Below are positions 17,081 to 25,557 of a DNA stretch of 64,000 nt, in pieces. Origin of the DNA: Amaricoccus sp. GTDB lineage: Bacteria > Pseudomonadota > Alphaproteobacteria > Rhodobacterales > Rhodobacteraceae. The DNA lies in contig NZ_JAGOMQ010000013.1 of the NCBI RefSeq assembly GCF_017993425.1, forward strand, positions 38,201-102,200, read 5' to 3'. The position numbers were made by a program, and so were the translations under genes. The notes beneath the pieces were generated by a model. The model saw only the letters and a list, made by a program, of their open reading frames with translations. It was not told the DNA's origin and searched no databases. The stretch's first letter is position 1. Each line of letters starts with the position of its first letter.

Positions 17081-17728
17081 TCAGTCCAACACATCCTGTG
17101 CGAGGCCCTCGACCAGCGGCACGAACCGCACGGCGCCGAGCTCGGTATAGTCGAGCCCCGCCTCGGTCTTGGTGATGCGCAGGAGCGTCTGCACGGCGTG
17201 GATCTGGCCGACCGGCAGGACCATGACGCCGCCGGGGCGGAGCTGGTCGAGCAGGAGCTTCGGCGGGTCCTCGGCGGCGGCGGTGACCAGGATGCGGTCG
17301 AAGGGCGCCTGCTCGGGCAGGCCGAGCGCCCCGTCGCCGATCACCACGGTGATGTTGTGGAGATCGAGCCGGGCGAAGAGCGTCCGCGCGGCGCGGGCGA
17401 GCGCGCGATGGCGCTCGATCGTGTAGACCCGCCGCGCCAGCCGGGCGAGGATCGCCGCCTGGTAGCCGGAGCCGGTGCCGATCTCCAGCACCTTGCAGCG
17501 CCGCGTCACCTCCAGCGCCTGGGTCATCAGCCCGACGACCGAGGGCTGGCTGATGGTCTGGCCGCAGGCGATCGGCAGCGGCGTGTCCTCGTAGGCGCGG
17601 TCGCGGAACACCCCCTCGATGAAGGCGTCGCGAGGGGTGGATTCCATGGCCGTGAGCACGTCGGGATTGGTGACGCCGTGCGAGCGCAGCGCGAAGACGA
17701 ACTGCATCCGGCGCTCGGCCTCGTCCAT
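17081..17728 (-). CDS. pcm: Protein-L-isoaspartate O-methyltransferase
   Basis: A 215-residue SAM-dependent methyltransferase that repairs isoaspartyl damage in ageing proteins. SAM-binding motif I is [13 protein letters not shown], preceded by the family-specific substrate loop [20 protein letters not shown]; motif II is [10 protein letters not shown] and motif [15 protein letters not shown]. Length is normal. It lies four bases after surE and 28 bases before the nlpD-like gene, forming a stationary-phase survival operon. Confidence 0.96.
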   Translation of the reverse strand: MDEAERRMQFVFALRSHGVTNPDVLTAMESTPRDAFIEGVFRDRAYEDTPLPIACGQTISQPSVVGLMTQALEVTRRCKVLEIGTGSGYQAAILARLARRVYTIERHRALARAARTLFARLDLHNITVVIGDGALGLPEQAPFDRILVTAAAEDPPKLLLDQLRPGGVMVLPVGQIHAVQTLLRITKTEAGLDYTELGAVRFVPLVEGLAQDVLD

Positions 17729-17732
17729 CGCG

Positions 17733-18518
17733 CTACTCCAGGGCGGCCGCGAGCGGCGCGACGAGGTCGTGCGCGGTCAGGTCGGCGCGGAGCGGCGTGA
17801 CGGTGACGAAGCCGTCGTGGCACTCGCGCGAGTCCGAGCCGGGCAGCGTATCGCCGTTGCCGTGGGCATGGGTCAGCCACAGGTATTGCCGCCCGTTCGG
17901 CGCGACATGCGGCTGGACCCCGAAGGTCGGCGCGAGGCGCTGGCCCTGCACGGTGGCGCGCACGCCGCGCACCTCGGCGGCGGGGAGCGGCGGGAAGTTC
18001 AGGTTGTAGAAGACCCCGTAGGGCGCGGGCGCCCAGGCCGCCGTCTCGATCAGCCGCCGGCAGACCCGGGCGCCCCAGACCCGGGCCGCGTCGAACGGGT
18101 CGCCCTCGACGCGGTCGAGCGGCCCGAAATACTGCGACAGCGCCACGGCCCGCAGCCCGGTCAGCGCCGCCTCCATCGCGCCGCCGACGGTGCCGGAATA
18201 GAGCGTGTCCTCCGCGAGGTTGTGGCCGCGGTTCACCCCGGAGATGACGAGGTCGGGCGGCCGGTCGCGCAGTATCTCGCCCACCGCGGCGAGCACGCAG
18301 TCGGCTGGCGAGCCCTCGACGGCGAAGCGGCGGGCCTCGAGCCGCTCGAGCCGCATCGGCCGGATGTAGGAGACGCAATGCCCGACGCCCGACTGCTCGA
18401 AGGCGGGGGCGACGACCCAGACGTCGGCGTCGGTTCCCGCGAGCTCGGCGGCGATCGCCTCGGCCACGGCGAGGCCCGGCGCGCTGATGCCGTCGTCGTT
18501 GGTGATCAGGATGCGCAT
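17733..18518 (-). CDS. surE: 5'-nucleotidase SurE
   Basis: A 261-residue metal-dependent nucleoside monophosphate phosphatase of the SurE family. The N-terminal [10 protein letters not shown] holds the metal-binding Asp pair, and [20 protein letters not shown] is the family signature with the conserved Asn. The ATG at 18518 was chosen because SurE always begins directly with this strand. First gene of the surE-pcm-nlpD operon. Confidence 0.95.
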   Translation of the reverse strand: MRILITNDDGISAPGLAVAEAIAAELAGTDADVWVVAPAFEQSGVGHCVSYIRPMRLERLEARRFAVEGSPADCVLAAVGEILRDRPPDLVISGVNRGHNLAEDTLYSGTVGGAMEAALTGLRAVALSQYFGPLDRVEGDPFDAARVWGARVCRRLIETAAWAPAPYGVFYNLNFPPLPAAEVRGVRATVQGQRLAPTFGVQPHVAPNGRQYLWLTHAHGNGDTLPGSDSRECHDGFVTVTPLRADLTAHDLVAPLAAALE

Positions 18519-18651
18519 CTCGGGCCCTCGTGTCGCCGTCCCGCCCGGGAGGCAGCCCACGCCCGGCCGACGGCTTCCCCTTTTTCACGAGGGCTCGCCG
18601 GCTGTCAACGGAACCGCCTCGCCGGACCCTCCGAGGCGGGAGGCGGCCCGG

Positions 18652-18960
18652 TCAGACCACCGAATCGCGCCACTCGATCGCCGCGCCGACCGCAGCCAGC
18701 GCGTCGTCCACGTCGATCACCGGGTCGATCTGGAAATTCAGCATCGCGAAGGCCGCGGTCTCGCGATGCACCGCGGCGAGGTTCTCGGCCTCGAACACCA
18801 CGAAGCCGCCCGGCTCGCCGACGCGGACCACGAACTCGTGGATGCGCACCCGGTCGGGCCGCCGCCAGGCGCGCATCAGCTCCAGCACGCGGCGCTGGCC
18901 TTCCTCGTATTCCGCCGTGGTGCCGTGACGCTTCTTCTTCCAGGTCAATACGTACTTCAT
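18652..18960 (-). CDS. DUF3303-type small protein
   Basis: A 102-residue soluble protein starting MKYVLTWKKKRHGTTAEYEEGQ, with an alternating beta pattern (RIHEFVVRVGEPGGFVVFEAE) and FQIDPVIDVDDAL near the end. It resembles DUF3303 proteins, which have a dimeric ferredoxin-like fold; the function is unknown. It is transcribed alone; a dispersed repeat with an open peptide frame (19105-19196) lies upstream in the same orientation. Confidence 0.75.
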   Translation of the reverse strand: MKYVLTWKKKRHGTTAEYEEGQRRVLELMRAWRRPDRVRIHEFVVRVGEPGGFVVFEAENLAAVHRETAAFAMLNFQIDPVIDVDDALAAVGAAIEWRDSVV

Positions 18961-19307
18961 GCAGGCTTCCTTGCCGAAGGCCGGGGGTCCCGGGGGGCGA
19001 AATGGCCCGCGCGGGGCGCGCCGCGGAGGAAAGACGCGAGTGCCAATGCGCCGAACCTACCGGAAATCGGGCGATTCTCCCAGCGCCGCGGCCGGCGCGC
19101 CCCACATGATCGAGATGTCGCCCGTTCGCATCTGCTCGGCCTCGTCCAACAGCCTCGCGACGATTGGCCATGAGGATGCACCGCCCGGGCGTCGTGTGGG
19201 ACAAGGCAAGAGTCGTATAGCGGGGCCGGCGCGGCCGCGCCGGGTTCCTTGGGGCTTGCGTCCCCGGCGGATTCCGCTACCCCCTCGGCCCAGCCAGGAG
19301 GTCCGCA
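18961..19307. other. 347-bp intergenic region holding dispersed repeat B
   Basis: This gap lies between the divergent DUF3303 and HIG1-like genes. The main structure is the repeat at 19105-19196 described separately. Around it the reading frames on both strands show no recognisable domain, and I see no further gene. Confidence 0.5.
19105..19196 (-). repeat. Dispersed repeat B, copy 1
   Basis: About 92 bp that match, in inverted orientation, 63741-63834 at the other end of the window. Read on the minus strand, both copies keep an open frame with the core LLDExxQMRTGxxSIM and are co-oriented with the next downstream gene or window end. It may be a leader peptide, a regulatory element or a mobile short repeat. 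Annotation pipelines tend to call spurious proteins beginning MIExSPVRIC on the opposite strand. Confidence 0.6.
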
Positions 19308-19514
19308 ATGGCCCGCGATCCGCTGTTCCTCGTCGTCGCCTTCGCCTGCCTCGCCGTGCTCGGCGTGCTCGTGGTCGGGGTCGGCGGCTTCGCCCGGGGC
19401 GGCGCGTTCAACCGCAAGTACGGCAACAAGCTGATGCAGCTCCGGCTGCTCCTGCAGTTCATCGCGGTGATCCTGATCGTCCTCTTCGTCTGGATCTCGC
19501 GCCGCGGAGGCTGA
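19308..19514 (+). CDS. HIG1-like twin-transmembrane protein
   Basis: A 68-residue protein with two hydrophobic helices (about 5-27 and 45-63) joined by a basic loop, GGAFNRKYGNKLMQLR. This resembles the HIG1 (hypoxia-induced) domain found in alphaproteobacterial and mitochondrial proteins associated with cytochrome oxidase. In Rhodobacterales such a gene commonly precedes the adenosyltransferase that follows here, two bases after its stop. Function in this organism is unproven. Confidence 0.78.
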   Translation: MARDPLFLVVAFACLAVLGVLVVGVGGFARGGAFNRKYGNKLMQLRLLLQFIAVILIVLFVWISRRGG

Positions 19515-19516
19515 GC

Positions 19517-20089
19517 ATGGTCGTCCTCAACCGCATCTACACCCGCACCGGCGACCGCGGCGAGACCGCGCTCGGCGACGGCAGCCGGGTGCCGAAGCAT
19601 GCGCCGCGCGTCGCCGCCTACGGCACCGTCGACGAGACCAACGCCACGCTCGGCCTCGCCCGGCTGCACGCGGCCGGCGAGCTCGCGGAGGCGCTGGCGC
19701 GCATCCAGAACGACCTCTTCGACCTCGGCGCCGACCTCTGCACCCCGGATCTCGAGAACGACGCCACGGCGAAGTATCCGCGCCTGCGCGTCGTCGCCGC
19801 GCAGGTCGACCGGCTTGAGGCCGAGATCGACGCGATGAACGCCCGGCTGACCCCGCTCCGCAGCTTCGTCCTGCCCGGCGGCTCGGCGCTCGCGGCGCAC
19901 CTGCACCTCTGCCGCACCGTGTCGCGCCGCGCCGAGCGGCTGGCGGTCGAGCTCGCCGGGATCGAGCCCGTGAACCCGGAGGCGGTGAAATACCTCAACC
20001 GCCTGTCCGACTGGCTCTTCGTCGCCGCCCGCATCGCCAACGACGAGGGCCGCGCCGACACGCTCTGGACGCCGGGCGCCAATCGCTGA
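19517..20089 (+). CDS. PduO-type cob(I)alamin adenosyltransferase
   Basis: A 190-residue ATP:cob(I)alamin adenosyltransferase, which makes adenosylcobalamin. PduO-type signatures are present: RIYTRTGDRGETALGDGSRV for ATP binding at the N-terminus, YGTVDETNATLG, FVLPGGS, and CRTVSRRAERLAV followed by KYLNRLSDWLFVAAR. Length matches the family. Co-transcribed with the HIG1-like gene. Confidence 0.94.
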   Translation: MVVLNRIYTRTGDRGETALGDGSRVPKHAPRVAAYGTVDETNATLGLARLHAAGELAEALARIQNDLFDLGADLCTPDLENDATAKYPRLRVVAAQVDRLEAEIDAMNARLTPLRSFVLPGGSALAAHLHLCRTVSRRAERLAVELAGIEPVNPEAVKYLNRLSDWLFVAARIANDEGRADTLWTPGANR

Positions 20090-20245
20090 GGCAGGGGCGC
20101 CCGCGGCGGCGGCGCCTGCGCCCCCCGCAGGGGCGCCGGTAACCACTTCGTGTCACCGACCGCTTCGGTTTTTCGCGAATCGAGGTAATATATCAGTGAC
20201 GGCGGCCGTGGGGTGGCGCCGCCGCCAAACGGGCGGGACCTGGCG

Positions 20246-20899
20246 ATGGGAGCGAGGAACTTCGGAGGCTATTCGCGGGCGGAGCGTCTGTCGGACGCCG
20301 TCGTCCACGTCGCCGGCGTGACGTTCGGCGTGGCGGCGGCGGGGGCGATCGTGACGCTCGCCGCGGTCTGGGAGGGCGCCGGGCGCCATCTCGCCGCCGC
20401 GGCGGTCTACGGCTTCTGCCTCGTCGCCATGCTGGCCTGCTCCGCGCTCTACCACATGACGCCCGCGCCCGAATGGAAGGACCGGCTGCGCCGGCTCGAC
20501 CAGTCGGCGATCTACCTCAAGATCGCCGGGGCCTACACGCCCTTCGCGGTGATGACCGGGCCGCAGGCGATGCCGTTCCTCGCCGGGCTCTGGGCGGTCG
20601 CCGCGGCCGGGGTGTCGCTGAAGCTCCTGTCGGCGCGCCAGCTCTTCGGGCTGACCGTCGCGCTCTACCTCGCCATGGGCTGGGCGGCGGTGCTGGTCGG
20701 CGGCCCCGTCCTCGAGCGGATGACGCCGGAGGGCTACCGGCTCGTGCTGACCGCGGGCGCGCTCTACACCATCGGCGTCGCCTTCCTCTGCTGGGACCGG
20801 CTGCCGTTCCACGTCACCATCTGGCACCTCTTCGTGCTCGCGGGGAGCCTCAGCGTCTACGCCGCGCTGGTGATCGAGCTCCGCGGCGTCGCCGCCTGA
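20246..20899 (+). CDS. Hemolysin III/PAQR-family membrane protein
   Basis: A 217-residue seven-helix membrane protein of the Hly-III (YqfA/TrhA) branch of the PAQR superfamily. Motifs include SDAVVHVAGV, SALYHMTPAPEWKDRLRRLDQSAIYLKIAGAYTP cut across conserved Ser, His and Asp residues, and the C-terminal FHVTIWHLFVLAG; the histidines form the presumed metal site. Bacterial members influence membrane lipid homeostasis; the 'hemolysin' name does not mean a toxin. The ATG at 20246 is preferred over a GTG at 20213. An AT-rich promoter-like stretch with TAATAT lies at 20186-20191. Confidence 0.85.
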   Translation: MGARNFGGYSRAERLSDAVVHVAGVTFGVAAAGAIVTLAAVWEGAGRHLAAAAVYGFCLVAMLACSALYHMTPAPEWKDRLRRLDQSAIYLKIAGAYTPFAVMTGPQAMPFLAGLWAVAAAGVSLKLLSARQLFGLTVALYLAMGWAAVLVGGPVLERMTPEGYRLVLTAGALYTIGVAFLCWDRLPFHVTIWHLFVLAGSLSVYAALVIELRGVAA

Positions 20900-20988
20900 C
20901 CGCGCCCCCCGGCCGCGGGCAACTTTCTGTTGCGCGGCCCCGCCCCCCCTCGTAGGAGAGCGCGAACATTTCCGGGGGAGCTCAGCCG

Positions 20989-21750
20989 ATGAAGATCCTC
21001 GTGCCCGTGAAGCGGGTGATCGACTACAACGTCAAGCCGCGGGTCAAGGGCGACGGCTCCGGGGTCGAGCTCGCCAACGTCAAGATGAGCATGAACCCCT
21101 TCGACGAGATCGCCGTCGAGGAGGCGATCCGGCTCAAGGAGAAGGGCGTCGCCACCGAGATCGTCGTGGTCTCCATCGGCGTCAAGCAGGCGCAGGAGAC
21201 GCTGCGCACCGCGCTCGCCATGGGCGCCGACCGGGCGATCCTGATCGAGGCCGCGCCGGACGTCTCCACCGACATCGAGCCCCTCGCCGTGGCGAAGCTC
21301 CTCAAGGCCGTCGCCGACGCCGAGGCCCCGGGGCTGATCATCGCCGGCAAGCAGGCGATCGACAACGACATGAACGCCACCGGCCAGATGCTCGCGGCCC
21401 TCCTCGGCTGGCCGCAGGCGACCTTCGCCTCCGAGGTCGCGGTCGAGGGCGACAAGGCGACCGTCACCCGCGAGGTCGACGGCGGCCTCCAGACGATCGC
21501 GGTCCGGCTGCCGGCGGTGGTCACCGTCGACCTGCGCCTCAACGAGCCGCGCTACGCGTCGCTGCCGAACATCATGAAGGCCAAGAAGAAGCCGCTCGAG
21601 GAGAAGACGCCCGCCGACTACGGCGTCGACGTCAGCCCGCGGCTCAAGGTGGTCAAGACCGTCGAGCCGGCGACCCGCAAGGCCGGGGTGAAGGTCGGCT
21701 CGGTCGACGAGCTGATCGCGAAGCTCAAGACCGAAGCGGGGGTGATCTGA
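20989..21750 (+). CDS. etfB: Electron transfer flavoprotein beta subunit
   Basis: A 253-residue EtfB, which binds AMP and with EtfA carries electrons from acyl-CoA and related dehydrogenases to ETF:ubiquinone oxidoreductase. It begins [19 protein letters not shown], has the conserved [12 protein letters not shown], and the EtfB signature around [21 protein letters not shown], split here only in description. A GGGGGAG ribosome site precedes the ATG. Its TGA shares one base with the etfA ATG. Confidence 0.97.
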   Translation: MKILVPVKRVIDYNVKPRVKGDGSGVELANVKMSMNPFDEIAVEEAIRLKEKGVATEIVVVSIGVKQAQETLRTALAMGADRAILIEAAPDVSTDIEPLAVAKLLKAVADAEAPGLIIAGKQAIDNDMNATGQMLAALLGWPQATFASEVAVEGDKATVTREVDGGLQTIAVRLPAVVTVDLRLNEPRYASLPNIMKAKKKPLEEKTPADYGVDVSPRLKVVKTVEPATRKAGVKVGSVDELIAKLKTEAGVI

Positions 21751-22679
21751 TGGCCGTCCTGGTCCTCGCCAAGCACGACAACGCCCACCTGAACGACGCC
21801 ACCGCCCGGGCCGTGACCGCGGCCAGGGCGCTCGGCGGCGACATCACCGTGCTCGTCGCCGGCGAGAACGCCGGCGCCGTCGCCGAGGCCGCCGCGCAGC
21901 TCGACGGGGTGACGAAGGTGGTCCACGTCGAGGGCGCCGGCCTCGGCCACCGCCTTGCCGAGCCGCTGACCGACCTCGTCGTGTCGATGGCCGGGCCTTT
22001 CGAGCACATCGTCTTCCCCGCGACCACCTCCGGCAAGAACGTCGCCCCCCGGGTGGCGGCGCTCCTCGACGTCATGGTGATCTCCGACGTGACCGGCGTG
22101 GTCGGCCCCGACACCTTCGAGCGGCCGATCTACGCCGGCAACGCGGTGCAGACCGTGCAGTCGGCCGACGCGAAGAAGGTGATGACCGTGCGCGGGACCG
22201 CCTTCGAGCCCGCCGGCGCCCAGGCCGCCGCCCCGGTCGAGACCGCCGCCGCTCCGGCGGACGCCGGCCTCTCCGCCTGGGTCGAGGACAAGGTCGCGAC
22301 CTCCGACCGGCCGGAGCTGACCAGCGCGAAGATCGTCGTCTCCGGCGGCCGCGGCGTCGGCTCGGAGGAGAACTTCCGCATCATCGAGGCGCTGGCCGAC
22401 AAGCTCGGCGCCGCGGTCGGCGCCTCGCGCGCCGCGGTCGACTCGGGCTTCGCCCCGAACGACTGGCAAGTCGGCCAGACCGGCAAGGTCGTCGCGCCGG
22501 AGCTCTACGTCGCGGTCGGCATCTCCGGCGCGATCCAGCACCTCGCGGGGATGAAGGACAGCAAGGTCATCGTCGCGATCAACAAGGACGAGGAGGCGCC
22601 GATCTTCCAGGTCGCCGACTACGGCCTCGTCGGCGACCTCTTCGCCATCGTCCCCGAGCTGACCGGCAAGCTCGGCTGA
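21750..22679 (+). CDS. etfA: Electron transfer flavoprotein alpha subunit
   Basis: A 309-residue EtfA, the FAD-binding partner of EtfB. The C-terminal FAD domain is clear: [50 protein letters not shown] and [16 protein letters not shown]. Length is normal. It overlaps etfB by one base (TGATG) and is followed by a GC-rich hairpin. Confidence 0.97.
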   Translation: MAVLVLAKHDNAHLNDATARAVTAARALGGDITVLVAGENAGAVAEAAAQLDGVTKVVHVEGAGLGHRLAEPLTDLVVSMAGPFEHIVFPATTSGKNVAPRVAALLDVMVISDVTGVVGPDTFERPIYAGNAVQTVQSADAKKVMTVRGTAFEPAGAQAAAPVETAAAPADAGLSAWVEDKVATSDRPELTSAKIVVSGGRGVGSEENFRIIEALADKLGAAVGASRAAVDSGFAPNDWQVGQTGKVVAPELYVAVGISGAIQHLAGMKDSKVIVAINKDEEAPIFQVADYGLVGDLFAIVPELTGKLG

Positions 22680-22714
22680 ACGCCTCGCGGCGCAAGCCGC
22701 GGCCCTCGCCTTTC

Positions 22715-22737
22715 GCGGCCCCACCACGTGGGGCCGC
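22715..22737 (+). terminator. Terminator hairpin after etfA
   Basis: Perfect 10-bp arms GCGGCCCCAC and GTGGGGCCGC with a CAC loop, 35 bp past the etfA stop. Only a weak GTTT follows, so termination may be partial or factor-assisted. Confidence 0.65.
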
Positions 22738-22804
22738 CGCCGTTTGAGGGCGCTCCCGACGGAGCGCCCGCCCCTGCTGCGCGACGGGTAAGAGACAGCC
22801 CGGC

Positions 22805-23049
22805 GGGAACAGGCCGCGACGTCGAAGCCAGACGGATTTGACCCGTGGCAAATCCCGTCCGCGATCGCCCCGCCGGGGGCGAGCGCGTCGCCGCGCTCGC
22901 CGGGGCGATCACGGCCGGATTGCGCGCGACGGGGAAATCTTCACCCCTGACGACCTCCGCGCCAACGCGCTCCGGTCGTCGGCGCGGCGAAAGCCGTGCT
23001 TTCGCTTGTCGCGCCGTGGCCTCGCGGGCAGAGCCCGCTTCGGTCGGTC
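22805..23049 (+). repeat. Dispersed hairpin-rich repeat A, copy 1
   Basis: A 245-bp intergenic element matching 54706-54951 in inverted orientation at high identity over its whole length. It opens with an inverted repeat GACGGATTTG/CAAATCC-CGTC, then GAGCGCG/CGCGCTC, then a long arm pair around CGAAAGCCGTGCTTTCG, and ends with GCGGGCAGAGCCCGC. It lies between etfA and the Gfo/Idh/MocA gene, both of which end toward it. It has no protein with a recognisable domain. The gap 22680-23060 contains only this and the etfA terminator. Confidence 0.75.
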
Positions 23050-23060
23050 CGTGTGGCCCC

Positions 23061-24101
23061 CTATTCCCCGACCGGGGCGACCGCCACCCGCCGGCCCGTC
23101 TCCGCCGAGACGCGCACCGCGTCCATCACCGCCATGTTGCGCGCGCCCTCGACGGCGCCGACATGGGTGGGCAGGCCGTCCTCGACCACCGCGCGGAAGT
23201 GCCGGATCTGCCGGACGTACGGATCCTCGCGCGCCGTCGCGTCCCGCGTCATCCGCATCGGCACGGTCCAGTCGCGCGCCCCGTCGTGGCGCCAGACCTC
23301 CAGCCGCGGCAGGGTCAGCGCCGCCTCGGTCCCCACCACCCGGTGCGAATCGACGTCATGGACCGCGAAGCGCCCGCTGTCGTCGGCGGTCAGGTCCCAG
23401 CTCCACGGCCCGGCCGCCGTGTCGGAGACGACGAGCGAGGCCAGCGCCCCGCTCGCGAGCTCGAAGGTGATCGCCCCGGTGTCCTCGACCGCGAGCCCCC
23501 GCGTGGCGCTCGACGCATAGGCCGACAGCGACACGATCTCGCCGCACAGATAGCGCAACAGGTCGATCTCGTGGATCAGGTTGATGAGGAACGTGCCCCC
23601 CACCCCCGGCGTCCGCCGCCATTCCGGCGCGAAATAGTCGTCCGGCTTCATCAGGCAGGCCGCCACGCTGACGCAGACCAGCCGCCCGAGCGTCCCCGCC
23701 TCGATCAGCGCCCGCGCCCGCTGCACCCTTGTGTCGTGCCGGCGGTGATGGCCGACCAGCACCGGCAGCCCCGTCCGCCGCGCCGCGGCGAGCAGCGTCT
23801 CCGCCTCGGCGAGCGTATTGGCGAGCGGCTTCTCCACGATCGCCGGCACGCCCGCCGCGAGGCAGTCCAGCGCGATCGCGACATGGGTCTCGTTCGGCGT
23901 CGCCACGATCGCCCCGTCGGGACGCTCGGCCGCGAGGAGTGCTCCGTGGTCGCGGTAGTGCCGCGTCCCGAAGCGGGCGGCGAGCGCCGCGCCGCCGTCG
24001 AACGGATCGGCGATCCCGGCGAGCTCGAAGCCCTCCGTCCCGGCGATCGCCTGGCAATGAGTGAGGCCGATCGCCCCGGCGCCGATCACGGCGATGCGCA
24101 T
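23061..24101 (-). CDS. Gfo/Idh/MocA-family NAD(P)-dependent oxidoreductase
   Basis: A 346-residue two-domain dehydrogenase. The N-terminal Rossmann fold begins MRIAVIGAGAIGLTHCQAI; VATPNETHVAIAL and the catalytic-site motif VEKPLANTLAEA follow, and the C-terminal domain contains GGTFLINLIHEIDLLRYL with the conserved His. Such enzymes oxidise or reduce sugars, cyclitols and related polyols. It is the last gene of the minus-strand arm of the IclR-controlled cluster, 13 bp after the TIM-barrel gene. The substrate is not predictable. Confidence 0.9.
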   Translation of the reverse strand: MRIAVIGAGAIGLTHCQAIAGTEGFELAGIADPFDGGAALAARFGTRHYRDHGALLAAERPDGAIVATPNETHVAIALDCLAAGVPAIVEKPLANTLAEAETLLAAARRTGLPVLVGHHRRHDTRVQRARALIEAGTLGRLVCVSVAACLMKPDDYFAPEWRRTPGVGGTFLINLIHEIDLLRYLCGEIVSLSAYASSATRGLAVEDTGAITFELASGALASLVVSDTAAGPWSWDLTADDSGRFAVHDVDSHRVVGTEAALTLPRLEVWRHDGARDWTVPMRMTRDATAREDPYVRQIRHFRAVVEDGLPTHVGAVEGARNMAVMDAVRVSAETGRRVAVAPVGE

Positions 24102-24114
24102 CTCGCTCGTCCCC

Positions 24115-24936
24115 TCAGGCCGGCACGGCGGCGGCGACCACGGCCTTCGTGGTCCGCAACGCCAACGCCGCCCGCTCCGCCGGGCCGAGCCGCTCGGCGA
24201 GCGCGTGGTTCGGGATCTCGACGCTGATCACCGCGTCCGCCGGGATCGCCCGCGCCAGCCCCGCGAGGTCGATCCCGCCCTCGCCCGGCATCAGCCGCGC
24301 GCGCCGGGCGATGTCGATCAGCCCGGCGTCGGAGGGATCGTATTCCGCCGGCCCGTCGCAGAACTGCACGTAGTGGACGAGCCGCGGCGGCAGCGCCGCG
24401 ATCTCGGCCAGCGTGGTGTCGGAGCGGTCGCAGTGCAGCGCGTCGACCAGCACCCCGCCGTTCGGCTCGCCCGCCGCCTCGACGATGCGCCGCGCCGCAG
24501 CGAGGTTCGGGACCTTCGTCCACGGCATGAACTCGAGGTCCACCGTCAGCCCGAATCCGGCCGCGAGCCGCGCCAGCGCCGCGAAGCGCTCGGTCAGCCG
24601 CGCCTCCTCGGGATCGTCGCCCGCCACCAGCACGTTCCGCGCCCCGAGCCGCGCCCCCCGCTCGAAGAACGGCGCGAAGCCGGCGACGTCCGTCTCCGCC
24701 TTCAGCCGGGCGATCTCGATGTCCGCCACCCCGATCCCGCTGTCGCGGACCGCCGCCGCCGTCTCGGCGAGCAGGCGGTCGTCGGTCATGATCGGATACG
24801 CCGCCTCCCCCGACGCCGCCGCCGGCAGGAGCCGCAGCCCGACGAGGTCGTAGCCGGTCGCCGCCGCGACCTTCACCGCCTCCACCGGGCCGACGTCGAA
24901 GACCGTCAGGAAGGCGAGCGAGAACCTGTGCGCCAT
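24115..24936 (-). CDS. Xylose-isomerase-like TIM-barrel protein (isomerase/dehydratase)
   Basis: A 273-residue member of the xylose isomerase-like/AP endonuclease 2 TIM-barrel superfamily. Acidic metal-ligand positions appear in VDLEFMPW, VLVDALHCDRSD, VQFCDGPAEYD and VSVEIPN. This fold includes sugar isomerases and epimerases but also 3-dehydroshikimate dehydratase, which is relevant because a shikimate-dehydrogenase-like gene lies in the other arm of the cluster. I cannot tell which activity applies. Confidence 0.85.
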   Translation of the reverse strand: MAHRFSLAFLTVFDVGPVEAVKVAAATGYDLVGLRLLPAAASGEAAYPIMTDDRLLAETAAAVRDSGIGVADIEIARLKAETDVAGFAPFFERGARLGARNVLVAGDDPEEARLTERFAALARLAAGFGLTVDLEFMPWTKVPNLAAARRIVEAAGEPNGGVLVDALHCDRSDTTLAEIAALPPRLVHYVQFCDGPAEYDPSDAGLIDIARRARLMPGEGGIDLAGLARAIPADAVISVEIPNHALAERLGPAERAALALRTTKAVVAAAVPA

Positions 24937-24945
24937 GACCGGCCC

Positions 24946-25557
24946 CTACTGCAACGGCGAGAAGGCGAGCGGCATGGCGATGGTCGAGGTCATCGCCGGC
25001 GTCAGCCAGTCCGGGCCGCCCTTGGCCGGCCAGGCCCCGTCGGCGAAGGACTGCGACCGCGCCTTCGCCCGCGCCTCCAGCGAGGGATAGGGCCAGAGCT
25101 GGGTCAGCCGCGGGCTGCCGTCGAGCGAGTACATCGCGATCGTCAGCCGCGAGTAGGCGCTCCGCCCCGGCACGGCGCCCTGCCACTTGCCCATGGTCGG
25201 CATCAGGCCGTTGAGCTTCATCCGGTAGCTCCGCAGCTCGTAGAACGGCCCGAACCTGCCCGGCTCGACCGGCGGCAGGAAGTCGAGCGGCCTGTAGGTG
25301 TCGAAGCTCATGTCGACCAGATGCTCGACGCAGCCGAACGGGTTGTCGCTCCTGAGCGCCCGGTCGCGCTCCTCGACAAGCGCGTCGAGGCTGTCGAAGC
25401 CGCGCAGCACGTAGATCTCGTTCAGCGCCCCGATGTCCGAGGCGAAGGCGCCGAGCAGCCGCCCGCCGCCCTCGGCCACCCAGGCCTCCACCGCCGGCGC
25501 GGCCTTGCCGGCGCCGAAGATCACCGTCTTCAGCGTCGCGATCTCGTAGAACGTCAT
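24946..25557 (-). CDS. NIPSNAP-family protein
   Basis: A 203-residue protein with two NIPSNAP/ferredoxin-like repeats: MTFYEIATLKTVIF in the first and GPFYELRSYRMKLNGL in the second, with YSLDGSPRLTQLWPYPSLE in between. Dimeric alpha-beta barrel proteins of this kind often accompany catabolic dehydrogenases; their chemistry is generally unknown. The ATG at 25557 overlaps the upstream flavoprotein stop by four bases, so it is translationally coupled. Confidence 0.85.
   Translation of the reverse strand: MTFYEIATLKTVIFGAGKAAPAVEAWVAEGGGRLLGAFASDIGALNEIYVLRGFDSLDALVEERDRALRSDNPFGCVEHLVDMSFDTYRPLDFLPPVEPGRFGPFYELRSYRMKLNGLMPTMGKWQGAVPGRSAYSRLTIAMYSLDGSPRLTQLWPYPSLEARAKARSQSFADGAWPAKGGPDWLTPAMTSTIAMPLAFSPLQ

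Noticed and set aside
19105..19200. Hypothetical protein starting MIEMSPVRIC on the plus strand
   Set aside because: The opposite frame (LLDExxQMRTG) looks better conserved between the two copies; the plus-strand frame is probably antisense to it.
20246..20899. Hemolysin toxin
   Set aside because: The Hly-III/PAQR fold is a membrane-homeostasis protein; there is no secretion signal or toxin context.
22838..23470. Arginine-rich protein starting in repeat A (and its counterpart 54397-54930)
   Set aside because: The frames lie in the dispersed repeat and run into the antisense of a real gene; no domain, no ribosome site.
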